From: Cladophialophora immunda
Taxonomy: Eukaryota; Ascomycota; Eurotiomycetes; Chaetothyriales; Herpotrichiellaceae
Direction: 5' to 3'
Length of the DNA: 64,000 bases
Assembly (NCBI RefSeq): GCF_000835495.1
Contig: NW_015622548.1
Location: forward strand, 992,001-1,056,000
Under the pieces are notes generated by a model. It made no database searches and was not told the DNA's origin. It saw nothing but the letters and a program-made list of their open reading frames with translations. The translations under genes were made by a program, and so were the position numbers. Positions within the stretch are counted from its first letter, which is position 1; each line of letters opens with the position of its first letter. Below, one piece after another: positions 56,874-64,000 of this stretch.

Positions 56874-58523
56874 TCATCTCATCTCCTCTCCAGCACCGCC
56901 AAACCGCAATAGCCGACTCTCCCTCTTCCCCTCCATCCCTGAGCATAGATCTCTGCTCGGGCCAATGAAGACCTTCGCTCCAGCCTCCAGCTGCCGAACA
57001 TCGCAGGTCCATCCTCGTTTCTTGAGCCATTCGCCATCCTCTCCTGTCCATAGATGTCTTCTTACCTCATCCACGGAGATCCGCCTCACCTGTAGTTTCC
57101 TCACCCCTATCCCACGGGCGTCTTTGGGTTCATCGTGCGCACTGATCCAGCACCTAGCCATTAACGCGCGGGCGATTTCTGCTCCGCCATACATGCCGGC
57201 CATGATGTTGCCGCCCAGATACCAGGGATTTTGCGCGTAGTCGAAGGAGTGAAAGAGTAAGGTCAGAGGGAGAGCTCCTGCTAGTCGAACGAGGTGGGTT
57301 TGGATGTAAGGCTGCAGATCAGACAGCGGGACTCCGTGGGGCGAGTAGATGACTGAGACGGCTTTGGGACGGGCGGGCGTGATGGGCGCAAGGTTTGGCA
57401 CGGAAGAGACGCTGGATAAAGATTTCTGGTGGGACGGCACGGAAGAACTGTGGCGATGATGGTAGAGAGTGCTAGTTGGAGATGTGGCTGACGGCTTTGG
57501 GGACGAGCCTGCTAGAGACGACGCCGCCGTTGGCACAGGAGAAGCTGGTGGTGTGGGGAGATTCTTGACAAACGTGAATGGTGCAGGGTCGAGTTCAAAT
57601 CGGAAAGGACTATCCAAGAGGACAGATTGATCAGGGATGGTCAGGACTTTTTGCGCGATGCCTCCACTCTCAGCTTCGGGCTCTGACTGTGTTCGAATGG
57701 CAGGTTGGTCAGCCGCCGGGAGGAATTCAGATGAAGCAGTGTTGGACGAGCGAGACAGTCGCGGTCTATGCCCTTTGAAGTGAGCCACATTGGAACCCTG
57801 TACGGAGGCCTGGTCATAACCAGGCAGGTCAAAAGACACGGGTCGATCAGCCAGAGGGGTCAAGGGTGCTGGAGGACTTGATGGAGGCATAGTCATTGGA
57901 CTGAGAGGCATGTGGAAGTATCTTGTCGTTTTTGGAAGATCAACTGTTGCGATGGGTGCGATGCTCCTCGTGTGAGTAGGTGGCTGGTATGTGATGCCGA
58001 TGGCATTGTGTAGGCCCGTCCTGTAGCGTTTCGCAGGAATGAAGGCGATGTTCAGCTCACCCGGAAAGCCCTGTGGTGATAGAGGAGCGATGGGGTGTCG
58101 CAAGGAACGCCCGAACTTGACTTTGGGGTCATACTTGAGCAGTGCATGAACTCGCGTGGGATCAAAGTGGTTCCAGCTCTTGATGGTCTTTGCTGCGCCC
58201 GGTTCCGCCGCGATGATGGTTTTCCCTTCCGGAGGTAATTGGAGAAGAGTCTCCTTGTGGCGGTGGTCAGGCTTGTTTTGCGACACGACCAGCACGTCGG
58301 GTTCTTCAAGGTCTGAGAGGTGCTCAATCGCGCTCGGGGACTTGTGCTCAGTCTTTGCAAACCAGGACGCAGCATTGATGGAGGGGCCCTTGAGCCATGG
58401 ATCTATGAGCACCGAAACTGCGCCGCCTGCGGAAGTCAGATCTGAAGGCAGAGGGTGCGCCTTGGGGGAGAAGATGAGGAGAAAGGTTGTATCGGCATTG
58501 AGGTTTTTCACAGTCACAGACAT
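56874..58523 (-). CDS. Metallo-beta-lactamase-fold protein, degenerate metal motif
   Basis: Single exon, 549 aa. The opening (SVLIDPWLKGPSINAASWFAKTEHKSPS, SDLEEPDVLVVSQNKPDH) fits fungal UlaG-like metallo-beta-lactamase-superfamily proteins. The metal-binding HxHxDH motif reads SQNKPDHRH, so only the Asp-His part is kept. GKTIIAAEPGAAKTIKSW and ELNIAFIPAKRYRTGLHNAIGITYQ follow the expected strands. A disordered Ser/Pro-rich insert of about 200 residues (about 210-390) splits the fold. The C-terminal part (KAVSVIYSPHGVPLSDLQPYI, LLFHSFDYAQNPWYLGGNIM, GAEIARALMARCWISAHDEPKD) supplies the last strands, including a Ser-Ala-His-Asp-Glu block. Whether it still binds metal is unclear; a catalytic role is not established. 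Confidence 0.75.
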   Translation of the reverse strand: MSVTVKNLNADTTFLLIFSPKAHPLPSDLTSAGGAVSVLIDPWLKGPSINAASWFAKTEHKSPSAIEHLSDLEEPDVLVVSQNKPDHRHKETLLQLPPEGKTIIAAEPGAAKTIKSWNHFDPTRVHALLKYDPKVKFGRSLRHPIAPLSPQGFPGELNIAFIPAKRYRTGLHNAIGITYQPPTHTRSIAPIATVDLPKTTRYFHMPLSPMTMPPSSPPAPLTPLADRPVSFDLPGYDQASVQGSNVAHFKGHRPRLSRSSNTASSEFLPAADQPAIRTQSEPEAESGGIAQKVLTIPDQSVLLDSPFRFELDPAPFTFVKNLPTPPASPVPTAASSLAGSSPKPSATSPTSTLYHHRHSSSVPSHQKSLSSVSSVPNLAPITPARPKAVSVIYSPHGVPLSDLQPYIQTHLVRLAGALPLTLLFHSFDYAQNPWYLGGNIMAGMYGGAEIARALMARCWISAHDEPKDARGIGVRKLQVRRISVDEVRRHLWTGEDGEWLKKRGWTCDVRQLEAGAKVFIGPSRDLCSGMEGKRESRLLRFGGAGEEMR

Positions 58524-59021
58524 GAAGACTAGATCGCAACAGACAGCGGGAACACGGCAGTTATATTGGAGGCATCAACGCACATATACTCCGCACATGA
58601 TGAAAGTATACAGAAGGTGGAGCTGAGGTACAACGGCCGGAGGATTGAGTGCATAATACAGAACCTGTTCAACCCCATGATTGCGAAGAGCTTTGAATCA
58701 GGGTCAAGGCGGGCGGAGACCGGGGCTAGCTAACGAGAAGAGCATTGTGTCGTGTGAGGGAAGCGAAATTTGATGGCTTGGTGACTGCGCTGGTGGCGCC
58801 AGGAACAGCCCGTTGCATCGTCGATCATGGCCCATAAACAAGGGGTTGGTGGTGCCGTTAGAATCTAGCCATTGGCGCCACACGTACCTGGCCTCACGTA
58901 TGTACGAGTAGGTATCGACCGAGTACTCGGCTCTCTGGGAGTGTTCTATTCTTGGTAGATGCCATCCTCCATATCCAACATCTATAGACATGCCCTCAAT
59001 CCACGCGGAACTTCGCACCAC
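58524..59021. other. Intergenic region
   Basis: A 498-nt gap between two minus-strand genes, containing the promoter of the metallo-beta-lactamase-fold gene. A TATACTCCGCA element near 58588 resembles half of the 22237 palindrome. No gene is seen. Confidence 0.35.
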
Positions 59022-60003
59022 TTACAGCTTATTGGGAAACAATGGCGCAGTCCGTCCCCCTCGGAACAAGTTCAACATTTCCTCACCCATCCAGCTCTTC
59101 CTCGACGTCGCTATCCCCTTCTCCAAGTCCGCCACCCGACCACCTTGAACGAGCATCCCTTTGCCATTCGCTTCCATTCCCAAGCTCATCAAGTACACCA
59201 CGCAGCATGCCACCTCTTGTGGGTCGTTGATGGGAACGCCGACCCTTCTCATTCTCTGAGCCCAGTTGGCCAGAGATTCCTCGGGTTTGCGGCCCGAGAT
59301 GATGTCGGTCAAAGTGATGCCCGGCGCGACAACAGAGACTGCGATCCCGAGTGTTGCTGTGTCGTTCTTCAGCGCCCTCATCAGGCCCACAATACCTGTC
59401 ATGAATGTCAGCGACACCACAGAGTACCACCAAATAAATGTCCGAGGACTGACCATGTTTCGCGGCGCTGTACAGCGGTGCCCCAGCACTTGCCAAATAA
59501 CCCGCTAGACTCGCCGTCATGACAATACTCCCTCCTCTCTTCTGGTTTGGGCCCTTCTTCCTCATGTAGTGAATGGCGAGCTTCGCAGTGTCATTGGCGG
59601 CGTGCATGTCAATGTCGATGACCCTCCTATCAGGCTCTTTGAGCAACCCATCTGCGTCCAGTTCGTCCTTGAAGAATTGGTCTTTGTATTCTGCAATGCC
59701 AGCGTTGACGAAGACACAGTCAATGGATCCGAACTTCTTGAATCCAGCTTCAAAGGCGGCCCTCTGCTGTTTCCATGACGTGATGTCGCATTGTTGATAC
59801 AGAAAGCGAGGGGACGAGATCAACTCCTTCGGAGCAGCTGGATGAGGCCGGGCTCTGTCAACGACGATGACATTGTTGCCGAGTTCGTGAAGGATAATAA
59901 CTGTTTGTAAGCCAATGCCTGATGAGCCGCCCGTGACTAACGCCGTGACACCTTTGGGTCCCGTCAGTTTGTCGCGCGAGACCGTGAAAGCTTCTGTCGC
60001 CAT
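59022..60003 (-). CDS. Short-chain dehydrogenase/reductase (SDR)
   Basis: Exons 60003-59454 and 59395-59022 give 307 aa. The 58-nt intron (59453-59396) starts GTCAGT, interrupting the sequence just after the active-site motif. Classical SDR features are the cofactor motif VTGGSSGIGLQT, VVDRARPHP after strand 2 (Asp suggests NAD preference), VFVNAGIAEYKD, the catalytic Ser in IVMTASLAGYLAS and YSAAKHG (Tyr-x-x-x-Lys). After the splice, IVGLMRALKNDTATLGIAVSVVAPGITLT is the usual post-catalytic helix. The C-terminal region (QEVACCVVYLMSLGMEANGKGMLVQGG) resembles the 15-hydroxyprostaglandin dehydrogenase-like group of fungal SDRs. The substrate is unknown. The start codon is the ATG at 60003. Confidence 0.88.
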
Positions 60004-61984
60004 TCTCAAATATCTTTGTGGTATTTCCCAAGAAATCTGATCTCACGACAACACCCACTTTCCTTGAGCAAGAAATCTCTTGACTGAAAACTTGTGGACT
60101 GCTGTTGTGGCCTTCCCCGCATCTGAAATCTCGGGCTACCAGGCTCGGAGTTGGGACGCGTTGGGTACTTTGCCTCGGGTATGAATCTAGCCGCACCAGC
60201 CGGTTAGTATGTGGAACTGAGGTGCAACCTCTATCAGCTCTCAGTGGTCAGACCTGACGCCGTGCAGATATCCGGTGGTACTGACGGTAGCCGCAGAAAT
60301 CGCACCGCCATTAGCCTCCATATTGATATCGCAACTTGTCGCGCATGATAAGATGGTCTTTGCTGCTTCAAGGCATAGGGATTCGGACGGTTGTAGCATC
60401 GCGAACACAGCTGCCAGCCAAAGGCAGTGAGTGTATCATGCTTGAGCCCGTTCTCGGGTGATGCGACACTGCACCAACATTGATAAACTGCTGGAAGTTG
60501 GATTGATGAGAAGAACTCAGTGTCCGACGAAAGGAGGAAACCCAATGAGCCTTCTCAGAAGCAGTCGCCCTTGTTTGGCTAGGCTGGATCACGTGGATGC
60601 AAGTTCCGGGGGACAAGACTGAATGGCTCGAGCTCTTCGTTTCCAAGGCCAACATCCATATCATGCCTCTGCGTTTAGCAAGAGCCGTTGCTCACTCCCC
60701 AAGCTCGCATTCGAAGCACGACTCAAGTTGTCTATTTCGGTTTCCTGCTTTGGCTGAAGATGGAGTTATACGCAAATGCCATTCCCACCGATTTCCCTTT
60801 GTCCATGTGAAACCGGAAAGTATGGTCCGGAACGGAAGTTTCAGCGACTACCAGATCGAAGGTATACGTTCCTATGACCTCTTTGGTGTCTTTTTGGTCG
60901 CAAGAAGTGGACGCCATCGGCAAGTCATGGAAACAGCCTAGGGACGGGCACGCTGGTTACTTGTTTCGACGACCGGAGTGAAGAGGTGGATAGAAGAATT
61001 CAACTGCCACAGACCACTCCGCCACACCGAGGGGATGTTAACGGAATGACGACTTTCTGGCGGCAATTGGGCGTTGCCTGGGTTTCCTTTTACGCATTCG
61101 GTGAATCAGCAAGTGGATAAATGGCATTGGCCGAAGACATTAGACAGAGTCTCGATCCAGAGGCCAAGGTCCGTTGGATTAGCGAGGGCCTGTGGAACTT
61201 CCTGTGGAACTTTTCGATGTGAAGAGTCCATGTCGGTCAGAAAGCTCCGTGGAGTTACCTAGTTCCTTAGTCCGTCAATCTTCATGCCCGATGCTCAACA
61301 CTGAACTTTGCCGGTGGGCATTCGTTTCCTGTGTTCGCGTCAAGGCGTGGCGACTCTCCCTCTGCTACTTGGACTCGACAACCGTTTCAACTCCACGATA
61401 TGTGAACGGCCAGCAATTCGACCACAAGTATTCGTATATCACTATGCTCCTGCATGTTGACGCCGAATACAGTGACTAATGTTGCATCAATGCCGCTAAA
61501 CGAGCGGTGGGAATTGGTCTTTAGTCATCAGACGAGGCTTCCGTTTCAGGGGTTACGTCGGCAGCCCGCGCCACATGGAGACCAGGAAACCTTCCGCCTT
61601 AGGAAACCCCGCTACCGGCCCGCCAATGACCACCGAGGCCAAGTGGAAGCGGACAGTCCTTGTATGGACGAGCCCCGTCTACCGACAAGGCGGATTCCTG
61701 TTTTCTGCAAGGTACAGCTCGAGAAGCTGTTGGATGACATAGGACATGCCTTTATTTGTGTTCATGACTTGCCTTTTTCGATCTCGTCGAAGATGTCGTG
61801 TACCTTGTCTGGAGGGTGCGTCACCACAGGTATACTTCATTCTCGAACAGTTTTGCTATATAATGGCGGCACTGGCACCTCCAGATGAGAAGGTAAACAC
61901 CAGCAGTCTATCTTCGAGACGTGGTTTCTGACTCCTCTAGACTCTTTTCGTGCACAACCAGAAGTGTCGAGGAGCATCTCCATC
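60004..61984. other. 2-kb intergenic region
   Basis: Lies between the divergent SDR and alpha/beta-hydrolase genes. Open frames up to 144 codons are unrelated to anything I know. No RNA gene or mobile element is recognised. Confidence 0.4.
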
Positions 61985-62956
61985 ATGGCCAAAGGCGTGC
62001 TTTCGAAGCTCTCACAGCTCCTGTGCTTCCTTCCCCTCGTTACCCTCAGCGAACAGACGCCCACCGGGCTGCCCTACACCGTGAGCAATGTCACTCTCCC
62101 CAGCGGCATACAGATGTTCTACCGAGAAGCCGGCCCTCCCAACGCCACGACCCTCCTGCTCCTGCACGGCTTCCCCTCCTCGTCCCACCAGTTCCGAAAC
62201 TTCATCCCGATCCTAGCTGCGCATAACTACCATGTCATCGCCCCCGACTACCCCGGCTTCGGGTTCACGGTGGTGCCAGAGTCGTTGAACTACACGTACA
62301 GCTTCGAAGCACTGACGCAGACCGTGGCTTCGTTCCTCGACGCGAAGAACATCACGACCTTTGTCCCATACATGCATGACTACGGGGGTCCCATCGGGTT
62401 CCGACTCGCCCTGCAACGTCCCCAGTCCATCCTCGGCTTCATCTCGCAGAACGCCAATGCCTACATCGAAGGCTTTGGCGCCACCTTCTGGCCCCCGATC
62501 TTCGCCCTCTGGAACGCCACCACGCCCGCACAGTTCCAGGCCGCGGCCACCCCGATCAACGACACCGCATTGACGCTGGCGGGCTTCAAGTCCCAGTACA
62601 CCATCGGCAGCGCCCACCCGGAGAGCATCGAGCCCGAGTCTTACTGGCTGGACTACTCCCTGATGGACGAGCAGGTCGGGAACCGGGACATCCAGATCGA
62701 CCTGCTGACCGACTACCGCTCCAACGTGCCTCTGTACCCGCAGTTCCAGGCGTACTTCCGCCAGAAACAGCCCAAGCTGCTCGCCGCCTGGGGCGAGAAC
62801 GACATCGTCTTCGTGCCGCCCGGTGCCAAGGCTTTCAAGAAGGACCTGCCCAACGCCGAGGTCGTCTTGCTCAACGCCGGCCATTTCCTGCTCGAGACGA
62901 ACCTGGCGCAGATGTCGGGCATTGTGTTGGATTTCCTCAAGAAGAATAATCTCTGA
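61985..62956 (+). CDS. Secreted alpha/beta hydrolase, epoxide hydrolase / haloalkane dehalogenase-like
   Basis: Single exon, 323 aa. The N-terminus MAKGVLSKLSQLLCFLPLVTLS is a likely signal peptide, unusual for this mostly cytosolic family. Core motifs are LLLLHGFPSSSHQFRNFIP (oxyanion HGFP), APDYPGFGFT, and the nucleophile elbow HDYGGPIGF with Asp as nucleophile, as in epoxide hydrolases and dehalogenases. The acid is expected in AAWGENDIVFVPPGA and the catalytic His in LLNAGHFLLET. Several N-x-S/T sites (NVTL, NYTY, NITT, NATT, NDTA) fit secretion. The long lid region contains YWLDYSLMDE. It is a complete triad candidate; the substrate (epoxide, halide or ester) is unknown. GC content is higher than in surrounding DNA. 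Confidence 0.85.
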   Translation: MAKGVLSKLSQLLCFLPLVTLSEQTPTGLPYTVSNVTLPSGIQMFYREAGPPNATTLLLLHGFPSSSHQFRNFIPILAAHNYHVIAPDYPGFGFTVVPESLNYTYSFEALTQTVASFLDAKNITTFVPYMHDYGGPIGFRLALQRPQSILGFISQNANAYIEGFGATFWPPIFALWNATTPAQFQAAATPINDTALTLAGFKSQYTIGSAHPESIEPESYWLDYSLMDEQVGNRDIQIDLLTDYRSNVPLYPQFQAYFRQKQPKLLAAWGENDIVFVPPGAKAFKKDLPNAEVVLLNAGHFLLETNLAQMSGIVLDFLKKNNL

Positions 62957-63438
62957 ACACGTCATTGGTCCGCTGCGAGGAAGCTGATAAGTTGATGAGT
63001 CGGCTTGGAAGGAAAGCGAGCTTGCAAGGCGGGGGCTGGGGGTTATCTATACAAAATTAATACCTTCACAATGAGCCTACATTATGTTATCTAAAATTGC
63101 GTAATGACAGAGAGCGCAGCGCAGTCTTATGCGACTACAAATCAAAGCTCACACTAATTACAAGAAGCCGTGCCCATCTTCAGCCATATCATATTCGCTG
63201 TCAGTATGTTTTATTTATTTAAGCAGAATATTGGCCATGGACATCCTCACAGCTGAAAGAGCTGTGGAAGACAGAAGGAATACGCGATCTGCGTGGCTTT
63301 GATAGACATCCTTGGCTGCGGAGATGGTAGTTGCAGGATTCACCATATATAGATGCCACCTTCTTGAGATTCTGGAGATAGGGCCACTTCTGTAGCAACA
63401 GAACAGTAATCTACTTTGTCCCCTAGCCCGGAACACTC
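62957..63438. other. Intergenic, convergent 3' ends
   Basis: A 482-nt AT-rich gap between the hydrolase stop and the transporter stop. Nothing is recognised. Confidence 0.4.
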
Positions 63439-64000
63439 CTAAGCAGAGCTCTTCTCGTGCTCGTGCATCTCGACCTCGAGAACGTTAGAGCCCTTGACGT
63501 CTGGCACGTCCCCTGTCAACCGGGCTCGAAGATCACTGCGAGCCGACTTTTTGGCGAAGAGCGCGTCCACCTCCTCCAGAGGAATGCCTTTGGTTTCTTT
63601 GATGCAGAAGAGCGCAAACAGGACCTGCAGCGACAAGCCGACGCAAAACAGCAAGTAGAACCTCCACCCCGTGTTCGAGATGCCGATGGGGCCGACCTTG
63701 ACGATGATGAAGGTCATCAGCCACTCGACGCCGACGGCGATGGCCGTGCCGAACGCGCGAGCGTGCAAGGGCAGGATCTCCGGGATGTACGTGAACGGCA
63801 CGCTACACCAGCTGGCCCCGAAACAGAAGTTGTACAGGAAAATACACACCGTCGACATGCGCAGGGTGGTCGTGCTGGCAACCCCGAGGCCCGTCGTGTA
63901 CAGGACCATCATGATCAGCTGGGTCAATCCGCCCACGAGGAACAGCGTGCGCCGGCCCAGCCGGTCCACGGTGAGCGCACACAGAACGGTGCCACCCCAC
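63439..64000 (-). CDS. MFS sugar transporter, partial (C-terminal part)
   Basis: The 3' part of a gene whose start lies beyond the right edge; the frame is open to base 64000. Sugar-porter signatures are VDRLGRRTLFLVGG (between TM8 and TM9), the PEILPLHARAFGTAIAVGVEW region (TM10), and IKETKGIPLEEVDALFAKK after TM12. About five membrane segments are visible (LTQLIMMVLYTTGLGV, CIFLYNFCFGASW, GVEWLMTFIIVKV, FYLLFCVGLSLQVLFALFC and part of an earlier one). The C-terminal cytosolic tail is short and ends HEHEKSSA. The specific sugar cannot be told. Confidence 0.88.
   Translation of the reverse strand, partial: WGGTVLCALTVDRLGRRTLFLVGGLTQLIMMVLYTTGLGVASTTTLRMSTVCIFLYNFCFGASWCSVPFTYIPEILPLHARAFGTAIAVGVEWLMTFIIVKVGPIGISNTGWRFYLLFCVGLSLQVLFALFCIKETKGIPLEEVDALFAKKSARSDLRARLTGDVPDVKGSNVLEVEMHEHEKSSA

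Noticed and set aside
1..64000. tRNA or other structured RNA genes
   Set aside because: I looked for B-box-like GGTTCGANNCC sites in the intergenic regions and found none with a matching A box; a tRNAscan/Infernal run would decide.

Overview
The window is nuclear DNA of a filamentous ascomycete (Pezizomycotina). The evidence is eukaryotic ribosomal proteins, many short introns (mostly about 47-130 nt, GT(A/G)NGT donors, CT(A/G)AC branch points), and fungal genes such as creC, creD, a GH55 glucanase, NUC1 and a ZRT3-type transporter. Eurotiomycetes is my guess from the overall flavour of the proteins; the species cannot be read from the sequence. I see no bacterial, viral or transposon genes and no CRISPR array. 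About 24 protein genes are supported. Exon coordinates come from reading-frame continuity plus splice signals.

Layout, 0-10 kb: an unrecognised 340-aa gene; a divergent ribosomal protein pair (eS8 leftward, eS10 rightward, with the eS10 start codon split by an intron); an M20-family amidohydrolase; a 64-aa single-membrane-segment protein; and a sulfite-oxidase-like molybdenum enzyme. 10-25 kb: a gene desert, then an RNA-binding protein (degenerate exonuclease fold, RRM, two RanBP2 zinc fingers), a leftward importin (Nmd5/importin-7 type), an Rkm5-type lysine methyltransferase and a long-chain acyl-CoA synthetase. 25-35 kb: a possible small cysteine-rich secreted protein divergent from a GH55 exo-beta-1,3-glucanase, then long non-coding stretches with microsatellites around a small secreted Tyr-Ser-Thr repeat protein.

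35-43.5 kb: an AAA ATPase, a Zrt3-type ZIP zinc transporter and a divergent NUC1/EndoG nuclease. 43.9-52.5 kb: a Roadblock/LC7 protein followed by creC and creD, all on the + strand. CreC (WD40 partner of the CreB deubiquitinase) and CreD (arrestin adaptor for the HulA ubiquitin ligase) are opposing arms of one ubiquitin circuit in carbon catabolite repression, and here they are neighbours. 54-64 kb: a PXB/DUF3818 membrane-lipid protein, a metallo-beta-lactamase-fold protein, a short-chain dehydrogenase, a secreted alpha/beta hydrolase and the C-terminal part of a sugar transporter that runs off the right edge.

A recurring property is very small first coding exons (2, 5, 9 and 14 nt), which hides the true starts of several genes. 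The best candidates for new biology are the creC-creD neighbourhood with its long CreD N-terminal extension, the Tyr-Ser-Thr repeat protein with mirrored Trp/Cys ends, and the cysteine-rich reading frame beside the glucanase.
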